From: Chloroflexota bacterium
GTDB taxonomy: Bacteria > Chloroflexota > Dehalococcoidia > Lucifugimonadales > CATQGZ01
Length of the DNA: 12,774 bases
Assembly (NCBI GenBank): GCA_027624995.1
Contig: JAQBTI010000036.1
Coordinates: 1-12,774, forward strand
Direction: 5' to 3'
The translations under genes and the position numbers were made by a program. Each line of letters opens with the position of its first letter. The first letter of the stretch is position 1. Below the pieces are notes generated by a model. It saw only the letters and a program-made list of their open reading frames with translations, did no database searches and was not told where the DNA came from. Below are positions 1-6,042 of the stretch, piece by piece.

Positions 1-1
1 C

Positions 2-193
2 ATCATCGACGGGCTCGACCTGAACGCGACTGGCGCCAGCGATCGGCACAACGCGGCCGGCGCCAACGGCGGCGCGCCGGTCAAGTGGGACAAGAACGGC
101 GGGACCAACGACCACGTCACCGGCAAGATCCTCGTGCAGAACGCGGCGTCGCTGGCCGGCAAGGTGATCATCGAGTATGTGCCGCTGAGCTAG
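2..193 (+). CDS. C-terminal fragment of a phage structural-type protein (partial)
   Basis: An open frame runs in from the left edge and stops at TAG 191-193, giving 63 residues. The piece is rich in Gly, Ala and Asn (for example ATGASDRHNAAGANGG near the start) and ends in a beta-like stretch, KVIIEYVPLS. The start lies outside the window. I do not recognise the family. It lies directly upstream of phage head/neck genes on the same strand, so a virion role (capsid, decoration or fibre) is an inference from context only. The next gene begins 26 bases later with a strong ribosome-binding site, which suggests one transcript. Confidence 0.6.
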   Translation: MIDGLDLNATGASDRHNAAGANGGAPVKWDKNGGTNDHVTGKILVQNAASLAGKVIIEYVPLS

Positions 194-219
194 CGGCCCC
201 GGCCTGGAGGAGGTGACAG

Positions 220-516
220 ATGGCAGCAAGCAACTCGCCGGTCCTGGTGGCGTCGGAGAAGACGGTTACGGCGGCCGGCACGGCCGTGGCGTTATCGGGC
301 GCCCAGAGAGTCAAGGCGGTGGCGATTGTCGCGAAGACCGGCAACTCGGGCCAGGTCTACGTCGGCGGCTCCGACGTGGCGAGCTCGGTCAACGATGGAC
401 TGGCGCCCGGTGACGCAGTCCGCTTCGAGGCGGTGGAGTGGCTCGATCTGGCCGATATCTACGTCGACGCGGACACCAACGGAGAGGGCGTGGACTTCTA
501 CGCCGTGAAGGCATGA
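220..516 (+). CDS. Small phage structural-type protein (98 aa), unknown function
   Basis: The ATG at 220 follows a strong Shine-Dalgarno sequence, GGAGGAGGTGAC, and the frame runs to TGA 514-516. The 98-residue product has no signal peptide or membrane segment. It alternates short beta-like stretches (AVAIVAKTGNSGQVYVGGSD, residues about 33-52) with an acidic C-terminal half (DLADIYVDADTNGEG). This resembles small beta-rich proteins coded next to capsid genes in siphophages, where head decoration or stabilisation proteins are common. No specific family can be named with confidence. Its place between a structural-type fragment and a LamG/connector block supports a virion role by inference. Confidence 0.7.
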   Translation: MAASNSPVLVASEKTVTAAGTAVALSGAQRVKAVAIVAKTGNSGQVYVGGSDVASSVNDGLAPGDAVRFEAVEWLDLADIYVDADTNGEGVDFYAVKA

Positions 517-559
517 CGTCTCGATTAAGGTTACTGACCAATACTCGGGCGGCACTCCT

Positions 560-668
560 GTCATTCTGAGGAGCGGAGCGACGAAGAATCTAGCGGGGTG
601 GCCCTGCCTGCCTAGGTTACGGTCGGTCGCGCCCCCACCCCAGATTCTTTGCTACCGCTCAGAATGAC
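560..668. repeat. MITE/REP-like palindromic element (109 bp)
   Basis: The ends are a perfect 11-base inverted repeat, GTCATTCTGAG (560-570) and CTCAGAATGAC (658-668). Further in, AAGAATCT (584-591) mirrors AGATTCTT (642-649), and GGGGTGG (595-601) mirrors CCACCCC (635-641). The element therefore folds into a long imperfect hairpin. It has no coding potential and fills most of the 203-base gap between two phage-type genes. Dispersed bacterial repeats with GTCATTCTGAG ends and an AAGAATCT core are a familiar pattern in environmental genomes. No target-site duplication was established, so mobility is inferred. Confidence 0.75.
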
Positions 669-719
669 ACTTCAATCTATTTCGTTGATGACCATAATCA
701 GGACAACCGGAGATAGGCG

Positions 720-1550
720 ATGCCAACCATAGAGTTAATCAAGGGCACGGAGGCGATCGAGGAGGCCGTCAGGGCCTCCCTCTACGAAGCGGTGCTCGAC
801 ATTCTAGGCGCCACCGGGACCATCCTGCCCATAGGCGACCCAAAGCACGGGCTCGTGACGGCGAGCACTTTCAAGACGGTCGGCGGGGAGCAGGTGGCCT
901 TCACCTGGTCGGAGCCACCCAACGACTTCGACACGAAGCCGGGATACAAGGCGCTGGCGCCGGTCGTCACCTTCAACGGCGCCGACGAGGAAGCAGACAC
1001 TCCCGACGCCGCCTACTGGACCAGAGGGTCCGGGGGCGCGGGCAGCGACCTGGCGTTCAGCGTCGGGGCGTGGATCAAGCCCGACGTCACGACGCTCCAG
1101 TACATCCTGTCGAAGTTCGACAACACGACCGCCTCGACCAAAAGGGAGTGGGACTTTACCTTCTCGACGTATATCGAGGCGCTCCTCCGCGACGAGTCCG
1201 CGGGAGCCTATATCGGGCGCAACTCGTCAGGGGGTCCGGCCCTGGTGGCCGGCACGTGGTACTTCATTGGCATGACCTACGACGGCAGCGAGGCCGCGTC
1301 GGGTATCAACCTCTACAAAGACGGGACCGCCGTGGACGACGCGGACAGCAGCGGCGGCGTCTACACGGCGATGGAGGACACGGCCAGCCTGGTCAGGCTG
1401 GGCTACCGGCAGGGAGCGTCGGGGACGGAGAATTTCTTCGACGGCAAGATGGCCGGCGGTCCGCTGAGCCCCTTCTTCACCCAAAAGGAGCTGACCGCCG
1501 ACGAGGTCTTGAGGCTGTATGAGATCGGCCGCCGCGCCTTAGGCCTGTAG
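720..1550 (+). CDS. LamG (concanavalin A-like) domain protein, phage-associated
   Basis: The ATG at 720 follows GGAG (709-712) at good spacing; the product is 276 aa. Residues 1 to about 80 are a head region of unknown fold. Residues about 85-255 read as a LamG/laminin-G-like jelly-roll domain, with the usual landmarks: FSVGAWIKPD, then AGTWYFIGMTYDGS, then INLYKDGTAVDD, and a closing DGKMAGGPLSPFF followed by LTADEVLRLYEIGR, the typical end of such domains. The family binds carbohydrate or protein ligands, and in phages LamG domains occur on virion surface proteins. There is no signal peptide, which fits a virion protein. Ligand and exact position in the particle are unknown. It lies among head/neck genes rather than tail-fibre genes, so a head-surface decoration that sticks to carbohydrates is possible (inference). 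Confidence 0.75.
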   Translation: MPTIELIKGTEAIEEAVRASLYEAVLDILGATGTILPIGDPKHGLVTASTFKTVGGEQVAFTWSEPPNDFDTKPGYKALAPVVTFNGADEEADTPDAAYWTRGSGGAGSDLAFSVGAWIKPDVTTLQYILSKFDNTTASTKREWDFTFSTYIEALLRDESAGAYIGRNSSGGPALVAGTWYFIGMTYDGSEAASGINLYKDGTAVDDADSSGGVYTAMEDTASLVRLGYRQGASGTENFFDGKMAGGPLSPFFTQKELTADEVLRLYEIGRRALGL

Positions 1551-1573
1551 CAACGTCGTTTGAAAAAAGTGCA

Positions 1574-1600
1574 CGTCGTTCCCGCGTAGGCGGGGACCCA
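1574..1600. repeat. REP-like short palindrome (copy A)
   Basis: The stretch 1574-1600 contains the hairpin CCCGC-GTAG-GCGGG (1581-1594). Read on the minus strand it gives the phrase VPAYAGTT, a well-known spurious translation of REP-type repeats. The reverse complement shares CGCGGGAAYGACG with the copy near 10724-10746. It ends just before the Shine-Dalgarno sequence of the next gene (GGAGGG 1603-1608), so it sits inside the short leader of that gene. Confidence 0.6.
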
Positions 1601-1611
1601 CCGGAGGGAAC

Positions 1612-1920
1612 ATGGCAATACTGAGCATCAACGTCCCGGACGACTATGAAGCGACCGTGGTCGCGGCCCTGAGAGAGGAGTTTCCCAACGAGACCTCGGG
1701 TCTGTCAAATCCCGACGCCTCATCGGCGGGCCTGAAGCAGTTGCTCAGAGGCGTCGTGGCGAAGTACGCCCTGCGCCATGCCGACACGCAGGCGGTGCGA
1801 GACGCGCAGGCCGCGGCCGATGCGGCGGAGGCGTCCAGACGGACGGCCGCTAGGGCGAGAAAAGACGCCGAAAAGGCCGCGGCAGACAACGTCGAGCTGC
1901 GGTTCCAGGAAGTCTCCTAG
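1612..1920 (+). CDS. Small helical protein of the phage module (102 aa), unknown function
   Basis: The ATG at 1612 follows GGAGGG (1603-1608), and the frame stops at TAG 1918-1920. The N-terminal half (MAILSINVPDDYEATVVAAL) looks like a short beta strand and helix. Residues about 58-97 form an Ala/Arg/Glu-rich helix (TQAVRDAQAAADAAEASRR) likely to be a coiled coil. No membrane segment or catalytic motif is visible. It lies between the LamG gene and the connector gene, a place where siphophages often carry small scaffolding or accessory proteins. I do not recognise the family. The coding assignment is firm because of the ribosome-binding site and the codon pattern. Confidence 0.75.
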   Translation: MAILSINVPDDYEATVVAALREEFPNETSGLSNPDASSAGLKQLLRGVVAKYALRHADTQAVRDAQAAADAAEASRRTAARARKDAEKAAADNVELRFQEVS

Positions 1921-1972
1921 ATGAGACGGGATGAGGCGCCATGAGACACTTTCACGGGAATAGAGTGACCGA

Positions 1973-2827
1973 ATGAACGCGTACGTTTCGTTGGACACCC
2001 TCAAAAGCTCCGGGGTACTCAACATCACCGGCTCTGGCGACGACGCCCGACTGCGCGGCCTCGCCGAGAACGTTAGCCGTATGGTCGACAGGTACTGCAA
2101 CCGGCACTTCTACGTCCTCGAGGCTTCCCGCAAGTTCGACGGCGACGGGACCCTGAGACTGCTCGTCCCGGACCTGGCCTCGATAGACGCCGGCGGCCTG
2201 AAGACCGACGACGACAAGGACAGGACCTTCGGGACCACCTGGGCGGCCACCGACTATCTGCTCGCGCCATCCAACGCCGACCCCGCAGCCGCGAGCAACC
2301 CCGAGTCCCGGCCCTACACGGCCATCGAGGTGGACGTGGACGCGGGGACGAAGTCGGGGTTCCCGACCGGCCGGGAGACTGTCCAGGTGGCCGGGCAGTG
2401 GGGTTGGTGGCGTCATCTGAAACGAGCGTCTGAGACCGCCAACGCCGTGGCCGATGCCACCACCACGAGCGTCACGGTCTCCAGCAGGGCGGACGTCGAG
2501 GCGGGTCACACAATCCTGATCGACTCGGAGCAGCTCTACGTCCGAAGCTACTCGGGCAACACCCTGACGGTCGACCGTGGCGTGAACGGAACGACGGCGG
2601 CCTCGCATAGCGGGGGAGCCGCCATCGACATCTACGAGTACCCGGGCGCCGTCGTGGAGGCCACCATCATGCAGACGGCCAGGCTGTGGAGGCGCAAGGA
2701 CAGCGCCTTCTCGACGGACTCCGGGTTCCGCGAGACGGGCCAAGCCAGGGTGTCTGCCGGGCTCGACCCAGACGCGATGCTGCTCCTGGGACTACACCGT
2801 AAGCATGCGGTCGGGGTAGGAGTCTAG
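1973..2827 (+). CDS. Phage head-tail connector (gp6-like) with inserted beta domain
   Basis: This 284-residue protein resembles the HK97 gp6/head-tail connector family, whose members form the ring through which DNA leaves the capsid and to which the tail attaches. Residues about 5-50 carry the typical helical start (YVSLDTLKSSGVLN, LRGLAENVSRMVDRYCNRHF). Residues about 225-255 carry the late helix VVEATIMQTARLWRRKDSAF. Between them, after QVAGQWGWW, residues about 155-222 form an extra module (TTTSVTVSSRADVEAGHTIL, LTVDRGVNGTTAASHSGGAA) of a beta-rich type seen in various phage proteins; usual members are much shorter. The ribosome-binding site is weak. The TAG stop overlaps the next gene's GTG by one base, so translation is probably coupled. 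Confidence 0.78.
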   Translation: MNAYVSLDTLKSSGVLNITGSGDDARLRGLAENVSRMVDRYCNRHFYVLEASRKFDGDGTLRLLVPDLASIDAGGLKTDDDKDRTFGTTWAATDYLLAPSNADPAAASNPESRPYTAIEVDVDAGTKSGFPTGRETVQVAGQWGWWRHLKRASETANAVADATTTSVTVSSRADVEAGHTILIDSEQLYVRSYSGNTLTVDRGVNGTTAASHSGGAAIDIYEYPGAVVEATIMQTARLWRRKDSAFSTDSGFRETGQARVSAGLDPDAMLLLGLHRKHAVGVGV

Positions 2828-3249
2828 TGGCCAACGAGGTCCGCGACGCAAAGGACGGCCTAGCGACCCTGCTCTCCGGCATCCCGGGGCTGAGGGTCCT
2901 GGACTACCCGGCCGGGTCGGTGAACGAGTTCCCCGCCGCCGTGGTCCTGTTCGAGTCGCGCGACACGGCGCAGGCCCTGGGCGGCAGCAGCTTCGCCGGC
3001 CGAATCAAGGTGGTCCTTCTCGTATCGTCGGCCGACACGAAGCAGGCGTACGATACGCTGGACACGTACATGGACCCGCTGGGGACCGCCAGCATCGAAG
3101 CGGCCGTAGACGCCGACAACACCTGGGGCGGCAACGTCGACGACGGCCGTCTCGTCTCCATCGACAACATCGGCCTGCGCAAACTCTGGGGCGGCCACTA
3201 CGTCGCCGCCGACTTTCACCTACGGTTCGTCAAAAGCGTATCCACTTAG
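2827..3249 (+). CDS. Phage tail terminator-like protein
   Basis: This 140-residue protein starts at GTG 2827, overlapping the connector's stop by one base, with AGGAG at 2818-2822. The layout matches tail terminators of siphophages of Gram-positive hosts: an N-terminal GLATLLSGIPGLRVLDYPAG, a beta strand with FPAAVVLF, the central KVVLLVSSADTKQAYDTLDT, then MDPLGTASIEAAVDADNTWG and the closing GGHYVAADFHLRFV. Tail terminators form a hexameric ring that caps the growing tail tube and docks to the head. It is the last gene of the phage block, which ends here without a tail tube or tape-measure gene. The family call rests on pattern recognition, not a search. Confidence 0.72.
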   Translation: MANEVRDAKDGLATLLSGIPGLRVLDYPAGSVNEFPAAVVLFESRDTAQALGGSSFAGRIKVVLLVSSADTKQAYDTLDTYMDPLGTASIEAAVDADNTWGGNVDDGRLVSIDNIGLRKLWGGHYVAADFHLRFVKSVST

Positions 3250-3256
3250 CATTTCC

Positions 3257-3298
3257 AGCCTTATTAAAGAGGCTCACTACGGCCACTTTAACAAGGCT
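3257..3298 (+). terminator. Possible terminator hairpin after the phage block
   Basis: AGCCTTATTAAAG (3257-3269) and CTTTAACAAGGCT (3286-3298) are inverted repeats matching at 12 of 13 positions, with a 16-base loop. The hairpin begins 8 bases after the tail terminator stop. A T-rich run (TAATTTTTCTTT, 3309-3320) follows after a gap of about 10 bases, longer than usual. It could end phage-module transcription, or it may be a regulatory dyad for rplY. Confidence 0.4.
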
Positions 3299-3326
3299 TG
3301 CTTTGGTGTAATTTTTCTTTAACAAG
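3286..3326 (+). repeat. Repeated CTTTAACAAG elements upstream of rplY
   Basis: CTTTAACAAG occurs exactly at 3286-3295 and 3317-3326, 31 bases apart start to start (close to three helical turns). A third, inverted near-copy (CTTTAATAAG on the minus strand) lies at 3260-3269. The second copy sits in the -35 region of the rplY promoter. This could be a binding-site array; the protein is unknown. Confidence 0.45.
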
Positions 3327-3334
3327 AAATCCTG

Positions 3335-3343
3335 TGATACAAT
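3335..3343 (+). promoter_or_regulatory. Extended -10 promoter for rplY
   Basis: TGATACAAT (3335-3343) is an extended -10 element, TG-n-TACAAT, differing from TATAAT at one base. The -35 region is weak (TTCTTT at 3315-3320, 17-base spacer), as is common for extended -10 promoters. The transcript would start near 3350 and carry a leader of about 60 bases before the ATG at 3414. Confidence 0.6.
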
Positions 3344-3352
3344 ATCGCGGTA

Positions 3353-3412
3353 CGGCCCCGAGCCTTCGGGGTCGTGTGGCGTAACCCCATCTGAGATATT
3401 AAGAGGCCCCGA
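3353..3412 (+). promoter_or_regulatory. rplY leader with two alternative hairpins
   Basis: CGGCCCCGA (3353-3361) pairs with TCGGGGTCG (3366-3374) around the loop GCCT. The element GGCCCCGA (3354-3361) is repeated exactly at 3405-3412, just before the rplY ATG. The segment TCGGGGTC (3366-3373) can therefore pair with either copy, but not both. The second pairing would cover the last two bases of the ribosome-binding site AAGAGG (3401-3406) and the bases up to the start codon. This is the layout of a translational switch; no ligand is shown. Autogenous control of rplY translation is known in E. coli, but with an unrelated leader. Confidence 0.45.
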
Positions 3413-3413
3413 A

Positions 3414-4043
3414 ATGGACGTTCTGACTCTAAAGCTCGATACCAGGACTGTCACCGGTAAGAAGGTGAAGCAGTTGCGACGGACCGGCTACGTGCCGGTG
3501 CACATGTACGGCTCCGGAGTTGAGCCCTCCTTCCACCAGGTCGAGGCCCAGGTCCTGCGTCGGGTCCTGCCGCAAGTCGGAACAAACGTGCCCCTATCGG
3601 TCGAGATCGACGGCGGCAAGGGCGAGAACGTGTGCTTCGTTCGCGAGGTCCAGCGGCACCCGGTATCGGAAGAGGTGCTGCACGTCGACTTCCTGCGTGT
3701 CGACGTATCTCAGACCATTCAGTCCGAGGTTCCCGTGATTCTTACCGGTACGGCTCCAGCCGTGCCTTTTATGGGCGGCACGTTGATGCAGCCGCTTCAA
3801 ACGGTCCTGGTCGAGAGCCTGCCGATGAACGTACCGGCGTCCTTCGAGGTCGACGTCTCCGAACTGGACGACTTCGAGAAGGCCGTCTACGTCCGCGATA
3901 TCACGATCGGCGCTGGTGTCACTCTCCTGACGGATACTGAAGATCTGATAGCTCGGGTCAGCGCGCCGAGGGTACTCGAAGCGGTGGCAGTCGAGGCCAA
4001 GGAGGACGAGGCTGCAGCCGAGGAAGAGGAAGCAGGAGAGTAG
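3414..4043 (+). CDS. rplY: 50S ribosomal protein L25/general stress protein Ctc
   Basis: The 209-residue product matches the two-domain L25/TL5/Ctc family that binds 5S rRNA in the central protuberance of the large ribosomal subunit. Residues 1 to about 95 are the RNA-binding domain, with the hallmark start (TLKLDTRTVTGKKVKQLRRT then GYVPVHMYGSG) and the segment REVQRHPVSEEVLHVDFLRV. Residues about 96-185 are the C-terminal beta domain (SEVPVILTGTAPAV, LDDFEKAVYVRDI). The tail from about 194 is very acidic (KEDEAAAEEEEAGE), as is usual. The ATG is placed by AAGAGG at 3401-3406 with a 7-base spacer. The usual partner pth (peptidyl-tRNA hydrolase) is not downstream. The gene ends 31 bases from the converging minus-strand gene. 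Confidence 0.95.
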   Translation: MDVLTLKLDTRTVTGKKVKQLRRTGYVPVHMYGSGVEPSFHQVEAQVLRRVLPQVGTNVPLSVEIDGGKGENVCFVREVQRHPVSEEVLHVDFLRVDVSQTIQSEVPVILTGTAPAVPFMGGTLMQPLQTVLVESLPMNVPASFEVDVSELDDFEKAVYVRDITIGAGVTLLTDTEDLIARVSAPRVLEAVAVEAKEDEAAAEEEEAGE

Positions 4044-4074
4044 CTCTCCAGCTCCTATCGCTCGGCCGCTCCGC

Positions 4075-5173
4075 CTACCCTACCCGGTATGGCGCAAGCG
4101 CCTCGTCGTTGGGCTCGATACCCAACCCCGGCCTGTCCGGCGGGCTGACGTGCCCGTCCTTCACCGTCAGCGTGTTCTTGAACATCTTGCCCCACATCGG
4201 GTCGGTCGAGTCACTGTAATACTCGACGGTCAGACCGTTGGGGACGGCGGACACCAGGTGGACGTGCACATCCTGGTTGCCGTGAGGCGCGACCGGTAAG
4301 TCGTGGGCCTGGGCCATCGCGGCCACCTTCATGAACTCTGTGATGCCTCCCATAATCAAGGCGTCGGGCTGGATGATCGCCGCGCACCTGTTCTCGATCA
4401 GGTCTCTGAACCCGTAACGGGTGTATTCGTTCTCGCCGGTGGCGATAGGTATCGTCGTCGCCTGACTGATCAGCTTGTGTCCCTCGTAATCGTCGGGGTT
4501 CACGGGCTCCTCGAACCAGAAGACGTCATACCGCTCCATCTTGCGCGCGATCTCGATGGCCTCGTAGTAGCGGTACGCGCAGTTGGCTTCCACCATCACC
4601 TTGACGTCCGGACCGACCGCCTCGCGGACCACCCTGACGCGCTCGACGTCCTCGTTGATCGGCGCGCCGCCGATCTTCATCTTGATGGCGTTGGCGCCAA
4701 GGGACACGCTCTTCTCCATCTCGGCGGCCAGCTCGTGGAGTCCCTTGCCCTCCTCGTAGTACCCTCCCGCGATGTAGACGGGGACCTTGTCGGCGAAGCC
4801 CCCCCAGCAACTTGTAGACTGGCCTGCCCGCGACCTTGCCCTTGATGTCCCAAAGGGCGATGTCGATGCCGCTGATGACGCGGGTGGTGATGCCGCGCCG
4901 GCCCACCAACTTGGGCTGCCACATGTCATCCCAGATGCGCTCGTTGTCGAACGGGTCCTGGCCGATCACGTACTGCTTCAGGTGGGCCAGGATGCTGCGG
5001 CCGACGTCTTCGGCCTCCTGCACCCCGCCGCTCAGCCCGATGCCCGTGACGCCTTCGTCCGTCTCGATCTTCACGATGTCGAGACCGGCGGTGGGATAAA
5101 CGTATCTGCCGTTGCGGATCGGCTTCGGCCTCTTCCAGCGGTACGTCTCCATCTTCACGTCGGTGACCTTCAT
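4075..5173 (-). pseudogene. Mandelate racemase/muconate lactonizing enzyme family protein, frameshifted
   Basis: Two overlapping minus-strand frames make one 365-residue enolase-superfamily protein once one base is removed from the C7 run at 4799-4805. The first part (5173 to about 4806) is the capping domain, ending GRPVYKLLGG; the second (from FADKVPVYIAGG) is the TIM barrel. In the joined protein the residues fall at K164 and K166 (IKMKIGG), E195, E221 (FWFEEP), E247 (ATGENE), D270 (QPDA), H297 (APHG) and E317. These are the positions known for Pseudomonas putida mandelate racemase, except Glu replaces the metal ligand Asp195. The fold abstracts a proton alpha to a carboxylate, so an acid-sugar dehydratase or racemase is likely; the substrate is unknown. 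GGAGG (5181-5185) fixes the start. The extra base may be a real mutation or a sequencing error. Confidence 0.85.
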
Positions 5174-5247
5174 CTTGGTGCCTCCGTCTTTGTCATGCGC
5201 CGCCGCCTGGCGAACGCCTCGCTTGCGGGACTCTCCACGTCATCATT

Positions 5248-5266
5248 GGGCCTTCATTTCAGGCCC
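5248..5266 (-). other. Small hairpin between the pRiA4b-like and racemase genes
   Basis: GGGCCT (5248-5253) and AGGCCC (5261-5266) form a 6-bp stem with a 7-base loop in the 142-base gap between two genes on the minus strand. No T run follows in either direction, so it is a poor terminator. It might be an RNA processing or stability element. Nothing else was recognised in this gap. Confidence 0.25.
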
Positions 5267-5315
5267 CGGATCGTGACCAGTGCCTCCGCTACCTCGCGGC
5301 CCTTGCCACCCGCCT

Positions 5316-5828
5316 CTACAGTTCCTCATCATCTTCGGGCTCGGGGTACTGGGGCGGCGAAGCGCCGTGCTTCTCGGTCAAGTGGGGATATTTGGCCCGC
5401 CCGGGCCTGCCGTCCGTCTGCTCTATGGTGATGTCGTGCCACCAATCGTCTCCGAAGTCGAAGAGGTAGCGCAGCGTCCGGCCTGTCGTCAGGCCCAGGG
5501 AACCGATGGCGGTGACGCCGGCGTCGTGCGCGGGCGCGTCGCCCCAAGGGTCGGACTCCTCGAACATGAACTGACAGGCATATTCCACTGCGTCCCGCAG
5601 GGCCACTCGGCCTCTGGCTCCCGGGGGCGTGAGGTAGAACGAGTAGAGGTGCTCATCGAAGCGGTCAAAGGCCTGGAAGATGGCCGAGTGCAGGTCCTCC
5701 AGCGTCTGGTCCGAGCGGATGGCGATGCGTCGCCAAACAGTTTTCTGCTCGGCCAGCGCGACCTTGACGACATACAGCGTGGCATTGGGGTCGCGCCTGG
5801 GTCTACGTCCCTTCATGCGCGGAGGCAT
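5316..5828 (-). CDS. Plasmid pRiA4b ORF-3-like family protein
   Basis: The 170-residue product matches the pRiA4b ORF-3/IS1096 TnpR-like family: LYVVKVALAEQKTVWRRIAI near the start, then a helix with LEDLHSAIFQAFDRFDEHLYSFYL and the diagnostic LRYLFDFGDDWWHDITIE around residues 120-140. The C-terminus is acidic (PEPEDDEEL). The family is widespread, often near mobile elements, and its biochemical role is not established; no catalytic motif is visible. I chose ATG 5828 because the rc of 5837-5842 (GGAGGG) lies 8 bases upstream; a GTG at 5834 would be only 2 bases from it. The gene precedes the racemase gene on the same strand, and lies divergent from the VWA operon with 214 bases between the starts. 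Confidence 0.85.
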   Translation of the reverse strand: MPPRMKGRRPRRDPNATLYVVKVALAEQKTVWRRIAIRSDQTLEDLHSAIFQAFDRFDEHLYSFYLTPPGARGRVALRDAVEYACQFMFEESDPWGDAPAHDAGVTAIGSLGLTTGRTLRYLFDFGDDWWHDITIEQTDGRPGRAKYPHLTEKHGASPPQYPEPEDDEEL

Positions 5829-5980
5829 GTTCACAACCCTCCAGATAACGCCCGGTGCAACGGAGAGGCGGGCAGTTTATTGATGGTTTCCCGCTCCTTT
5901 CTAGCGCCTCGCGCGCCCGGTTCTGCCGTCCAGACCAGCCACGTAGTGGTCGGCATTCTAGCACAGCAGAACTCAGTGGC

Positions 5981-6011
5981 TTGGGTGCCACCGCCTGGGC
6001 TGGTGTATTAT
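5981..6011 (+). promoter_or_regulatory. Possible promoter of the VWA-ATPase operon
   Basis: TATTAT at 6006-6011 resembles a -10 box and TTGGGT at 5981-5986 a weak -35 box, with a 19-base spacer that is longer than ideal. The predicted start near 6018 leaves a leader of about 25 bases, which holds the GGAG ribosome-binding site at 6032-6035. The rest of this divergent intergenic region shows no clear element. Confidence 0.35.
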
Positions 6012-6042
6012 GGCCGTATCGTAACGCCCCTGGAGTGATAGA

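Noticed and set aside
1952..2743. Long minus-strand open frame (263 codons) opposite the connector gene
   Set aside because: The plus strand carries recognisable connector helices and a coupled stop/start. The antisense product is Arg/Gly/Val-rich with no domain.
4799..4805. Programmed frameshifting to make the full racemase
   Set aside because: A slippery G run exists, but no family precedent is known to me and no stimulatory structure was seen. A mutation or sequencing error is simpler.
5248..5266. Intrinsic terminator between the pRiA4b-like and racemase genes
   Set aside because: The stem is only 6 bp and no T run follows on either strand.
4787..6038. Plus-strand open frames opposite the racemase and pRiA4b-like genes
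   Set aside because: The minus strand encodes conserved family motifs (GDDWWH and racemase residues). The plus-strand frames have no motif or ribosome-binding site.
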